A stretch of 64,000 nucleotides of DNA from Puccinia triticina (lineage: Eukaryota > Basidiomycota > Pucciniomycetes > Pucciniales > Pucciniaceae), in the NCBI RefSeq assembly GCF_026914185.1, contig NC_070565.1, positions 6,324,001-6,388,000 of the forward strand. The letters are read 5' to 3'. The notes beneath the pieces are model-generated. The model ran no database searches and was not told where the DNA came from. It saw nothing but the letters and a program-made list of their open reading frames with translations. How positions within the stretch are numbered: position 1 is the first letter of the stretch; each line of letters opens with the position of its first letter. Shown here piece after piece: positions 34,447-44,803 of the stretch. The translations under genes were made by a program, and so were the position numbers.

Positions 34447-34788
34447 CTTTCTTTCTACCACTTGACATCTACCAGCCATCCTTTTGTTGGCCGTCTTCTT
34501 AGAATACTTTGTACTACATATCTAATTGAATAAGCAGTCATGGGCCTGTACAGCCTCCCGATCAGTGATCTCGAGCTGTGTGCTGGGCTGGCTCCGATCG
34601 CCAGGCGGGGCTGCGGGCGGCAGGAGATGAGCGGGGAGTGCCCGGCTGGGAAGTGCAGCCTCAGGCGATGGGCACCCCACTCTCAGACGAGCACCCATGG
34701 AACTCCCCAGGAGACAGCGCCCGCAGACGAAACCCAATACATAAACACTCACCCCCAGCCAACATTCACTCGGAACACACTCGCCACC

Positions 34789-36166
34789 ATGACCGGCCAA
34801 TTCAATACCTTCTCCCAAGCATCCACAGCTCCCCTCCACTCCAAGCCCGATCCGAAGCTGCAGACCCGCCAGTCAGTCCCGGCAACCAACCCCGCCGGCC
34901 TGGACCCCATCGAGGCCTCCAAACAGCTCGCCGCATATGCCGCCGTCGACCAGCACATCCTGCCCCACCATCGGGTCATCGGAATCGGGTCAGTCTCCTC
35001 CCTCCGAACAGCCCTCACTCCTGCTCACCCGCCTCGGCTTCTCTGCAGGAGTGGATCTACCGTGCCCTACGTCGTCGAAAGAATCGTCCAGCAGGGCCAC
35101 GAAACAAACGAATCTAGGTAACTCAACATCCCCAAACGAAGAAAAAAAAAAAAACTACTGACAGCCACTAACTTTTACATCCAAAGATGGTTCATTCCCA
35201 CCGGATTCCAGTCGAAAGAGCTGATAGTCAAGGCGGGCTTGAACCTCGGAGATGTCGACCAGTTCCCCCGGCTGGACATCACCCTGGACGGGGCGGACGA
35301 GGTGGATGCGGATCTGAATGCGATCAAGGGCGGGGGGGCGTGCCATCTGCGAGAAAAGGTGCTCGCCGAGGCCGCCGACAAGTTCATCCTCGTCGCCGAC
35401 GCCCGCAAGGACTCCGCCCTGCTCGGCACCAACTGGAGGGCCGGCGTGCCTATCGAGGTCGTCCCCTTCGCCTGGGCCAAAGTCATGTCCAACATCCAGC
35501 TCATGGGCTGTCCTCATCCCGTACGCTCTCATCCTTCCCTTCTCCCTCCCTCCCTCTCTCCACTCACACACACACACACACACACACAGACCCTCAGAAT
35601 GGGAAAATCGAAAGCCGGCCCAGTCGTCACCGATAACGGGTAAGACGTCCCACCTGCCCCCAGCGCATGACTCTCTCCCGTTCTCATCCCGCCCCCCATC
35701 CTCCCTTCCTGCGTCGGGTCGATGCTCCAGAAACTTCGTCATCGACGCCCCGTTCGACGAGATTTACATGCGCGACCCCAGCGAGCTGTCGTACCGCCTG
35801 AAAATGTCCGTCCATCTGTCCCACCTCTAGACAGCACCAACCCGGCCACCCGAAGCTGACTCTGCCTTGCGCTTCCGTCTTCGGTATACAGGCTGACCGG
35901 CGTGTTAGAAGTGGGGCTGTTTTGCGGGATGGCCCAGGAGGCGTATTTCGGAAACTCGGTGAGAGCCGATGTCCCGGACTTTGTGTAGAAGATATGGCCT
36001 GAGATGACCTGACATGAACGTGCGGTTTGGTGGATGTGTGGGACAGGACGGGACGGTGACGATCCGGTCGAAGAACGGCAAGACCCGAATGATGTCCGTC
36101 GAAGAGGGCAAGACCAAGATACAATCCAACGGCCACCATCCCTCTTCTAAACCGCCGAGCCACTAG
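34789..36166 (+). CDS. RKI1: Ribose-5-phosphate isomerase A
   Basis: Interconverts ribose 5-phosphate and ribulose 5-phosphate in the non-oxidative pentose phosphate pathway (cytosol). Seven exons (34789-34988, 35049-35117, 35187-35520, 35590-35639, 35731-35805, 35892-35958, 36047-36166) sum to 915 nt, 304 residues. Family motifs are the GSGSTV phosphate-binding loop, SKELIV region, DITLDGADEVD (catalytic Asp residues), KGGGACHLREK (general base and Lys), and VTDNGNFVIDA near the C-terminus. The ATG at 34789 sits in a good eukaryotic context (cgccaccatga). An in-frame ATG at 34540 would add 83 residues that do not look conserved. The third intron contains a (CA)n microsatellite near 35567-35588. 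The fifth intron has a weak GTCCGT donor. Confidence 0.95.
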
Positions 36167-36669
36167 GACCCGCCCTCCCTCTCCTTCGGTCGCCTACCTT
36201 CACGCAAACACATTCCACTCTTATATACACACATAAAATTGCCCTCAATCGAACTCGATCTCCTCTTTTTGTCGCTTCGTTTAGGTGCTGGATTCCGTTC
36301 TTCTTTTCATCCACTTTTTTTTGTTTGTTGTAGCTCTTTTTTTTTGTTGGGTTTTTGGTTTGGTTTGATGCTCTCAAGTTTGTACCCTCTTCTTCTTCTT
36401 ATCCCCCACCCCATTCACAAAAACTATAAGCACAAACAAGCAGACACACACATATACAGAGAAAAGAGCAGTTGACGAGATTGTTTTGTTGCCTTTGCAG
36501 GCTGTCATTTTGTAGTTCTTGATCAAGCACCATCATCCTCATCCTCATGATCTTCGCTATCTTTCTTGTTTTTCTTTGCATTTAGAGATACATATACAGA
36601 GCATGATTCTATCAGGAAGAGACAATGAATAGAACAAAGTAGATTTTACCTTAGCACTCTACATCTCAA
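36167..36669. other. RKI1 3' region, no gene
   Basis: T-rich and pyrimidine-rich sequence with no recognisable coding frame. It is the boundary between the gene island and the second repeat block. Confidence 0.35.
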
Positions 36670-36895
36670 CACTACAAGAAAATGACAAGCAACCGCCACC
36701 AGTTGACGTGCAGGAACTCTGAGGCAGCTGGTGGTCTTACTTTGACATTTGTGTAAGGACGCCTCAAGCAAGCTCCAATGCCCAGTCACTGTGCAAATAA
36801 ACATTGTCATGTGATTGGGTGGAGTCACAACAACCATTATGCTGGACTATCTTGCATGTCAACTGGCATTGGTTGCATGAATTTTTCTTGTAGTG
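36670..36895. mobile_element. CACTA-type MITE, 226 bp
   Basis: Starts CACTACAAGAAAAT and ends with the inverse, ATTTTTCTTGTAGTG. CACTACAAGAAAA ends are characteristic of CMC/EnSpm (CACTA) DNA transposons. The flanking trinucleotides are CAA (36667-36669) and CGA (36896-36898), compatible with a 3-bp target duplication altered by one CpG transition. No transposase is encoded. Confidence 0.75.
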
Positions 36896-37984
36896 CGACG
36901 GGGTGGCGACCAATAAATATTCTCTCAGGAATTAAAATCCCAACTCCCAAAAGGAGCAATGTGAATAGGTGTCAGGTGACATTCAGTAACATTTGTTGAA
37001 AGTCCAGCGGTAACTGCCACATTAATCCTCTTGGATAAAAATGGTCCCTTTTTGATTATCAGAGGGTTCTACCACATTTCCCAAGGGTACGTTTGGAGTA
37101 GAGGCTGGAGTTGGCTTCATGTCACCTGTCACCTAGTCCCCTCAATGCTTTTGTGGTGCTTGGTGTCTCAGTTTTGAATTGCTATTTGAGAGCAAACCAA
37201 TGATTGAACATGTAACAAGAGCTCCACATCTGTAGGCCAGCCATTTGTTAGAAACTATTGCTTATGCATGAACAAGGAAGAATCTCTAAAAACATTGTGC
37301 CCCTGTTGATGCCTTTTGTTCATCAAGTGTGAATCATTCAACAGATTCACACATACCTCACTCTTTTGTATGTATTGCTAATTAGTAATCATGTGCCCCT
37401 CTTGCAAGTTCAGATGAGCAAAAGTGCAATATTTTACATGATCCATGCAGCCAAGTGAAGAAGCTACCACTGGAAGATTCTTAATGAGGTATGTAACTGG
37501 GTATTACTTACTCAGCAATGACTGGCTGTTAGCCTGTCTATAATACAATTGCCATGAGATTCTGTGTGAATGGCTGACTCTTCAGGAGGGGTGTAGACTG
37601 GTGTGTAATTTTCTTTGATTTCATCAATATCTTTCCAACAGTATCAAGACCAGAAAGAGCAAACAGAACTTAGAAGGAAGCAAGAAATAAAGATCAAAGA
37701 TAACCAGCCTCTGTTGGGTTTTTTGCAGCCTCCTTGTACTAAACCAGCACACAAATTAACAAGAGTCTTGGAAAAATCACTCCCATTTCCAGATTAATGT
37801 TGCTGATACCAGTTTTGGTAGTTGTTCTACCAACTTTTTTTTTGGAGTTGTTTATATATCATTTTTATTATTCTTTTGAAAAGGTAAAAAGGAGTTGTCC
37901 GCCTAATTGGCCCTGTGCAGAGGGCCTCTTTGGTAGTCATCTGCGTGCACCACAACCAAATCCTGTGTAAAATTGTTATGCGAT
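36896..37984. other. Non-coding, nothing recognised
   Basis: A/T-moderate sequence without coding frames over 60 codons that resemble protein, and without recognisable terminal repeats. Confidence 0.3.
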
Positions 37985-38270
37985 GTGTAACCCCTGTACA
38001 ACATATTTCTGCAGATAAACACCATGCAAATATTTCAGCAACAAGTAACCTAATGTAAAATTTACAACCATATAAAATTGGTATGTAACATTTTACCCCC
38101 CTTACATCATATTTTGGCAGATAAACACCATGTAAATATCTCAGCAACAAGTAACCTAATGTAAAATTTACAACCATATAAAATTGGTATGTAACATGTT
38201 ACCCCCCCTACATCATATTTTGGCAGATAAACACCATGTAAATATTTCAGCAACAAATAAACCCATTTAT
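37985..38270. repeat. About 2.7 tandem copies of a 106-bp unit
   Basis: Units begin gtaacatttta... at 38085 and gtaacatgtta... at 38191 (period 106), with a more diverged copy starting near 37986. Each unit contains gcagataaacaccatg, caacaagtaacc and acaaccatataaaattggta. The two best copies differ at only a few positions. Confidence 0.8.
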
Positions 38271-38690
38271 AATTTACAACAAGTAAACCCATGTAACATT
38301 TACAACAAGTAACCCATGTATCAAACTTGTGCAACATGTAAAATGTTCCTGTAGCACACAATTCCCATGTAACAGATTTCTGCAACACACAACCCCATGT
38401 AAGATTTTCCCACAACATGTAAACCCCAAGAACTCCACATGATTTTCCCGCAACATGTAAACCCCAAGAACTTCACGTGATTTTCCTGCACCATGTGGCC
38501 CCCATGCAAGAATTTTACCAACAGTGTAACCCATGTATAACATGTACACACCACCCATGACATTCATAAACACCATGATGATGTAAACTGTAAGCAAAAT
38601 ATACACATGCACCATTCAGCACGTAACCCAACATGTCACATGCACATGCCATGTAACATTTCACCACAGAGGTAACATAACCCATGTATG
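38271..38690. repeat. Degenerate array of CCATGTAAC/ACATGTAAA words
   Basis: Directly continues the 106-bp tandem repeats. The word catgtaa with variable spacing occurs roughly every 25-35 bp, together with aaccccaagaacttcac and similar short units, two of which (38424 and 38465) are a 41-bp near-tandem pair. No protein coding character despite open frames of 80-113 codons. Confidence 0.55.
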
Positions 38691-38739
38691 GATTCTTTAG
38701 GGTTAGGTTTAATGGGGGGTGTGCACACCGCCTTTAGAG

Positions 38740-39035
38740 TAGAAGGCTGGACGGAATGAGGACCCCGGAAAGCCCCAACCAAGCTGCCTCATGTGAATTC
38801 CACTCATTTTGGGTTTTTGATACGTGGCAGAATTGGGATTTTCCCAATTGGACCCGGTTTAGATATGTAGTACACAAGGAGGAATTTTTGGGAGAAAGGT
38901 CCAGCAGGGCAAAATTGGACAAAAAAAAAGCCTTTTTTTGCTGGGAATTGAACCCAAGACCTAAACATTTGGTTTTTCTTTCCAGGCACCATGGGATTTT
39001 CCTTGGCACTTGTGTGCAAGTGCCATCTCTGAACT
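38740..39035 (-). repeat. SINE-like repeat, copy A
   Basis: On the minus strand a hairpin-forming head (tggcacttgcacacaagtgc near 39020) is followed about 70 bp later by a perfect Pol III B box (ggttcaattcc, near 38945-38960) and then by a tail ending with ggcagcttggttggggcttt (near 38780). Head and tail recur in the plus-strand copy at 42055-42265. B box plus dispersed copies suggest a tRNA-derived SINE. The A box is not clear. Confidence 0.5.
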
Positions 39036-39413
39036 CAGTCATAGATTTGTTTGGATCTCAGTTATATGCTGGTTGGAAGGCAATTTCATGTCTGCCACAA
39101 AGTAAGTTTATAAAACTGGAACCATACCAAATGTGTTGTGCAATGTCTGTGTAAAATGTATGCCATACCTCTGCTGAAAACCAGGCCAATTTGATGATAA
39201 GGTTTACTTGATCCTCAAGCTTTACCAAAGTTCCTCATATTTCAATTATCATGATTTTTGACCTCTTTGGAAACCCATACCCAGTAGGTTTCTCTGAAAC
39301 TGTTTTTGTATTTATTATCAGGGAACACACCAAAAAGCTGCCAGTTCTTTTAAAGTTTTTTTCTATTACACATGGTTCAAACTTTGGATGGAGTGTAGTG
39401 ATACTGTGGGGGG
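39036..39413. other. Non-coding, nothing recognised
   Basis: No feature recognised; the 126- and 147-codon frames here run into the adjacent repeat and are composition effects. Confidence 0.3.
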
Positions 39414-39735
39414 TAGAGCTGGTCCCTAGTACCCGTTGGCAGGTACCCAGGCGGGTACCCATGGAAATGCGCAGGTATCCGCCGGGTGCGGGTGCAGGTG
39501 TCCAGTCTGGGTCCAAATTCAGGCAGGTACCCGCGCACAAATCGCCATTCTGCACAGCTCTGCTTGCCCCTAGTGCCCATTGGCGGGTACTAGGTACCTG
39601 TGGGCGGGTACCCATGGAAGTACGCAGGTAACTGCCAGCAGGTGCCGGGTACAGGTGCAGGTGTCCATTCTGGGTCAAAATTCAGGAAGGTACCCACACC
39701 CGCCGCGGGTAACCGGGTGCAAAGTGTCAGCTCTA
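39414..39735. mobile_element. GGTACC-word TIR element, complete copy (322 bp)
   Basis: Ends are TAGAGCTG and its complement CAGCTCTA. The interior is filled with variants of GGTACC, GGGTACCC and GCGGGTGC in both orientations. The reverse complement is collinear with the copies beginning at 40658 and 40999. Short TAGAG-type inverted ends with subterminal short repeats resemble hAT-type MITEs. A clean 8-bp target duplication was not found for this copy. Confidence 0.65.
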
Positions 39736-40500
39736 CTACTAGTGGGAGGTCTGATTTTGCTCTGGTACTACGGTTTGACTTTGGCGCTGTGGGGCCAACT
39801 GTCACAAAACCATGTAACCTGTGCAGATTTCTGTGACACATTGTGTCACACAAATGTACGCGCGCGCGTTTGTGTGACACGTAGACCATCACCCAGCCAT
39901 ATCATGCCAAGATGAGTGCCTGCAATCCCAGGGGCAAATTGGCTGAATCCTTTAAGAATTGTATCTGATTTTCATCCATCAGTACAGAAATACTGTTGAG
40001 GAGATTTTCTGAATTCATTCACAAACCCTGGGTAATCTGAGGCTCCCCTGGACTTGTCCCAGAATTCTAACTCCCTTGGGACAAAATTTAGCAGCTGAAG
40101 AATGTGTCACACAAATTTACACATGTGTGCTGGTGTGTCAAATTTTTCATCACTTACCCAAGTGATGCCAAGCTGAGTGCTCATGCAGAGCCAGGGGCTT
40201 AGGTGGAACCTTCAAAAATGGTTCATAACGTTCAGCCATATGTACACAAATGATTTTGGGAAGTCATACACAACTCCTGATTATTAGGGGGTTTCAAACA
40301 TGGTGCAGGTCCCAGTTCAGGAAACCCAATCCAGGAAAACAAAGTTCCTGCACAAAGATTTTTTAAATTATTTCTGCATGTTCTTTGGGTAAAATTGGGT
40401 CCATGTATGCAGGGTGTCTTGCAGTTGCACCAATTTCCTGAATTTGGGGTGCCTGAAACAGGACCTGCACCATGTTTGAAACCCCCTAATATAAGGTTTT
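39736..40500. other. Repeat-block spacer, no gene
   Basis: Contains CA/CG-rich tracts (acgcgcgcgtttgtgtgacac near 39858) and no recognisable gene or element end. Confidence 0.3.
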
Positions 40501-41180
40501 TTCTGCTAGACTTTTCCCAGAACTTCAAATATGTTGTGAAAAACTTCAGAAATCAAAGAATGTGTCACACAAACTGACACATGTATCTTTTTGTGAACCA
40601 CTAACATTTCTTGAGCTTTTGGGAATTTATGATAAACATCTTGTAGTATTAAATATATAGAGCTGGGACTTTGCACGCGGGTACCTGCAGCGGGTGCAGG
40701 TACCTTCCTGAATTTTGACCCAGAATGGACACCCGCATGCTGGCAGTTACCTGAGTATTTCCATGGGTACCCACCCACATGTACCTAGTACCCGCCAATG
40801 GGCACTAGGGGCAAGCAGAGCTGTGCAGAATGGTGATTTTTTTCTGCTAGACTTTTCCCAGAACTTCAAATATGTTGTGAAAAACTTCAGAAATCAAAGA
40901 ATGTGTCACACAAACTGACACATGTATCTTTTTGTGAACCACTAACATTTCTTGAGCTTTTGGGCATTTATGATAAACATCTTGTCGTATTAAATATATA
41001 GAGCTGGGACTTTGCACGCGGGTACCTGCAGCGGGTGCAGGTACCTTCCTGAATTTTGACCCAGAATGGACACCCGCATGCTGGCAGTTACCTGAGTATT
41101 TCCATGGGTACCCACCCACATGTACCTAGTACCCGCCAATGGGCACTAGGGGCAAGCAGAGCTGTGCAGAATGGTGATTT
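40501..41180. repeat. 341-bp tandem duplication, nearly identical copies
   Basis: The stretch starting ttctgctagacttttcccag at 40501 recurs at 40842, and the match continues to about 41180. Comparing the copies I see two substitutions (near 40624/40965 and 40646/40987). Each unit contains unique sequence plus the 5' half of a GGTACC-word element. Near identity indicates a recent duplication, or an assembly artefact. Confidence 0.85.
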
Positions 41181-41795
41181 GTGTGCAGGTACCTGCCTGA
41201 ATTTGAACCCAGACTGGACACTGGCACCCGCACCTGACGGATACCTGCGCACTTCCACAGGTACCCACCAGCGGGTGCCAAGTACCTGCCAACAGATGAT
41301 AGGGGCAACAGTGGGCCGTTACGCTAAACTATGCTATTTTAGCCCTAACGTTTAGCCTAGCGGCAAAAAGCGCTGGCCTTTTTTGAATAGCGTTAGCCCG
41401 CTGTTAGCACCGCTACGCTGCGCTAATTTCAGCGGCGCTAACAGCAGCTCAATGTTTCTTTAGCATTAGCGCTACACTACAGCCGCTACGCTGCGCTATG
41501 TCGCGCTAAGGCGCTTTTAGCGGAAAAAAGGCCTTTTTGCCTCAAAAAGTGCTGTAGCGCAGCGTAGTGAAAGCTCTTTTGCGCCCTGCGTGCTTAGCGT
41601 TAGCGCCATTGCACGAATCTGTGCTAATGCTATGCTAAAAGCTAAAATAGCTTTGCACCCTGTGTGCGTAGCATTAGCGCAGATGTGCGCAATTGCGCTA
41701 ACACTACACTAAAAAATAGCGCATTTGCGCTGCGCTACGCTACACTAACAGCTATGGTAGCGTAGCTGACCCACTGTTGAAAGGGGCCAACTCTA
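40999..41795. mobile_element. GGTACC-word TIR element, interrupted copy
   Basis: Starts TAGAGCTGGGACTTTGCACG at 40999 and is collinear with the reverse complement of 39414-39735 up to about 41306. It resumes after a nested insertion at 41780-41795, ending AACTCTA where the complete copy has CAGCTCTA. The interruption is the GCGCTA-word element (next entry). Confidence 0.7.
41307..41779. mobile_element. GCGCTA-word hAT-like MITE, copy 3, with 8-bp TSD
   Basis: Inverted ends are AACAGTGGGCCGTTACGCT on the left and, on the right, the complement of CAACAGTGGGTCAGCTACGCT. Flanks are ATAGGGGC (41299-41306) and AAAGGGGC (41780-41787), an 8-bp direct repeat with one mismatch; together with CAGTGGG-type ends this is the signature of the hAT superfamily. 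The body is reiterated AGCGTAGCGC/GCGCTA words in both orientations and shares blocks with copy 2 at 8547. No transposase frame. Confidence 0.8.
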
Positions 41796-42054
41796 GAAAT
41801 ATATGATTCCTGTGGTAAATGCCTTGTTTCTGCCAAGTATTTGATATTGCTTTGCAAGGTGGTTGAAAATGTGTTCTAAAATAGTTCCAGTAATAACTAG
41901 AGTCAATTTGGAGCTGGTTTTCAATTGAATTCAACTCCTTTCCAAAATGCCTTCAGCTCAATTGAGCATAAGTTAAACATAAATTCATCAGAAATTCAGC
42001 ATACATTGAGGCTCAAGTTCCAGGATATATCTAAAAGGGTTCTTAAACAATATT

Positions 42055-42265
42055 GTGCAATGGCACTTGCACGCAAGTGCCAAGCAAACTCCCAAGGTGA
42101 GGCAAACCCCATAAAATACCAATTACATTTGGACCATCTTGGAAAAATAAATCAAATTGGAGATGTATCCTGTGATTTACATGAGGAGCATTTTGCAAAA
42201 AATGTCCCCTGGATATGTGCTACACAAGGCGGCTTGGTAGGGGCTCTCCAGGGTGACGTCAGCGG
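42055..42265 (+). repeat. SINE-like repeat, copy B
   Basis: Head caatggcacttgcacgcaag at 42058 and tail ggcggcttggtaggggctct at 42229 match head and tail of the minus-strand repeat at 38740-39035. The middle is diverged and the B box is not preserved. Confidence 0.45.
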
Positions 42266-42682
42266 AAACATGTAGAAATTGTTAAGTTGGTAATGCATGA
42301 TGACTAATGTGCAGCCATCATATGTGATGTTCTGATGACACACTATCAGTGAATCACCATAACTTTCATAGCACATAGCATATTTAAGATAGGAATATCC
42401 CAGAACTTTTCAGACTGTTTGGTTGTGTAACAAACAAAGTTATACAGTTAGTGGTAATTTCCTACTGAGGCAATCACACCCCCCTTATATCTCATGTTGT
42501 GATGACACACTATTTCTAATATTTGATATCACAGATAATATTCATAATTCAAAGGTTCCTGGAAGTTTCAGACTGTTTGGGTCTATAACAAAAAAGCTGT
42601 ATGGTTAGCAGTCATTTTCCTACTCCCGCTGTGCACCCCTCATTTCTCATGTTCTGATGGCATACTATTGCTAAAAATTTCA

Positions 42683-42904
42683 GGCCCTGTTTGGCAGTGT
42701 CATATTACGCAGCGTAATAATTGGAAACATGCTACATTACATATGGTAAAACATGTCTTTTTAAGATAATCTTTTGAAATTAAACCCTCATAAGGCTTGG
42801 CAGTTTACTTTCAAAAGATCAGGCGGAAAAGTAGTGTCTTACACAATGTAGGGGGACATGGCAAGATTATTTATTGCGTAATAATCACGCTGCCAAACAG
42901 GGCC
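42683..42904. mobile_element. Tourist-like MITE, 222 bp, TSD TCA
   Basis: Ends GGCCCTGTTTGGCAG and the exact complement CTGCCAAACAGGGCC. Direct repeats TCA at 42680-42682 and 42905-42907. GGCCCTGTTTGG ends with a 3-bp target duplication are typical of PIF/Harbinger Tourist MITEs. Inner inverted sequence includes attacgcagcgtaat-type palindromes. The sharp ends suggest recent insertion. Confidence 0.8.
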
Positions 42905-43059
42905 TCAGAGGTTTCATTTTATGAATATTTCCTGGTGATCTGACATTTCTATGCATGTGGTGTGTGGGAAAATAATTTATGAATATGTTGGATAATAAAA
43001 TGGATGTACTTTGCGCACTGCGAAAAACTTGTTGTGCACTGCAGGGGGCGTCCACTTGA

Positions 43060-43860
43060 CGTCCCAGCCACAGTCGAGCTTAACAAAGCCTCTCTGGAGG
43101 AGGGCCCCGCAGGGTCTCTGTCTCCTCCTTCGGAGGCTCGCGCTTCGCGCGAGGGGCCCCTGCCCGCCCCTCAGAAGAGGGACTGACTAAGTTCGAGCCA
43201 GTGCGCGGCTTCCCGTCGCAATCTGGTAGCCTACCAGAGTCCCAAAGCCTAGAGTTCCCTGCAAAATTTGGTTCAGATCTGGGTCTGGAAGGGGTTCCCA
43301 GATTGGAGGGAAGTCCTCCGGAAGAAATCAGATAATGAAACTTTGGAAAAGGTAGTCCCCTCCGCAACATGCAGAGCTTTCATGCACTGAAAACAAGGAG
43401 AAATGCCTTGGCAAGATTAGGGAGATGAGATTACTAAAGAAAGTGTGAGTTTCTCAAAAAACCAACTTCCTCCTGTGCCAAAGATCACCGCCTGTGGGGA
43501 GGTCGCGCGAACGCGACCTCCGTTCGCGCGACCTCCGCAGGAGGAACTGCGTCAAGTTCGGCTCACACCTACACGGCATTTGCGGGGCGCCGTCAAAAAT
43601 GCCGGAAGTTCGGTCGTCAATTTGACGCACCTCGCTCTGCGGCCGTTAACGGCCAAAAAACAGGCCTCCGGTCAGCCGTCAAACACGCCGTCGAAGCGCC
43701 AACCGCCCCGACCCACATTCAGTCAAATGTTGGTCAAACCTAACGCCGATTTGACCATTCGGTCAAATTGCCGAGCAAACCGGAGCCCCACAAGATCAGC
43801 GGACAGGCACGTTCGACCGCCCTGACGGGCAAACCACCGGCAAATTGCCGACTATTCACC
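43060..43860. other. CpG-rich non-coding stretch with palindromes
   Basis: Unlike the CpG-poor repeats around it, this region is CpG-rich. It has palindromic runs such as gaggtcgcgcgaacgcgac and ttcgcgcgacctcc (43499-43530) and ggcccctcgcgcg-type arms (43125-43160), plus recurrent gtcaaa and gccg words in 43590-43860. The plus-strand frame 43445-43825 is open for 126 codons but looks compositional. It may be an unmethylated CpG segment or a younger repeat. Confidence 0.35.
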
Positions 43861-44803
43861 TCACCCAGTCAAAAACAGGCTCGACCCGGGGGAGGGCAGT
43901 TCGGGCCTTAACAAAAGCTTTTTATTGATCTAGCAGTGCTCGATCGGCCTCTCCGTTCCAGCAGGCGGCAGCTGCCCGTGACAATGACCGGTGGCCGAAG
44001 GTGTCCGCAAGCTATTCCGGTTCACAATACGAGCTCAGTATCTTCTGAAATCTATTCCCGTGGCCCTATTTTAGGAGCTGCCAATCCAGGAAAACAAATC
44101 AAATGGTCCACGCTTCCTGAGAAACACATCGTTCTGCTGAAGCCGGGCGAGCCTGGCCCAGGCCAAAACCTGCCAAAATTCTGTGGCCGCTTGGGCACGG
44201 TTTCCCTCGCCTGCCTGGGAGCACGGCGCGAAGCCTCACACGAAGTGCGACCTGCCATCGGGCCATCAGAGGAGCCTACGGTGGAAGCTTGATATTCTGC
44301 TCCGCCCGAGCTTGAAGGAGCTTTCTCACCCGGAGACACACACAAATGCATAATTACATACTTACCAAGCACATGCCTATCGAGCGCACACAACTTCGCA
44401 GCTCTCGAGTCACTATGGTGATCATCTTTAAGGTGATCTCGGTCCAACTTTATAATGATCCTCCGTGGGCCAATGTTTCTAGCTAACTCCGGCCACCACT
44501 CCGAACACCTTTTTCCCCTGTATTCTATTCGGCAGATCTTCAAATTGAGACCAGTCTTCTCGCGACGACCAGCTACGTCAGAATAAGCCAGGCCTTCTTG
44601 GGTGCACAGCCCGGACTTGAGATAAGCCGTCTGGGACAGCCGGAACTTGCGATAGGTCTGATTGATGTTGATTCGCTTACATTCGGTCGCTTGTGCATGC
44701 AGCAACTGACTATCCCTTGCCGATTCATCCGCAGTGAAACTTCAAGCAACCCGGTCATTTTGTATAGCTGACATCGCACCTTTGACATCCTCAAGAGCAC
44801 ACT
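43861..44803. promoter_or_regulatory. Upstream region of the permease gene
   Basis: Holds the promoter and 5' UTR of the downstream permease. A 217-codon minus-strand frame (44052-44705) overlaps but shows no domain character. No specific element could be assigned. Confidence 0.3.

Noticed and set aside
38274..38615. Open frames up to 113 codons with many Tyr/Cys/Val repeats
   Set aside because: They translate the CATGTAA word array and are not genes.
38935..38975. A genuine tRNA gene on the minus strand
   Set aside because: A good B box is present, but no acceptor or anticodon stem could be built; better explained as a tRNA-derived repeat.
40501..41180. Paired LTRs of a small retroelement
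   Set aside because: The 341-bp units are directly abutting with no internal sequence and lack TG...CA ends, so they are a tandem duplication.
43445..43825. 126-codon plus-strand frame in the CpG-rich stretch
   Set aside because: Composition-driven; the translation is a Pro/Arg/Thr-rich sequence with no ordered segment.
44052..44705. 217-codon minus-strand open frame upstream of the permease
   Set aside because: No domain, biased composition and overlap with the permease promoter region; considered a chance frame.
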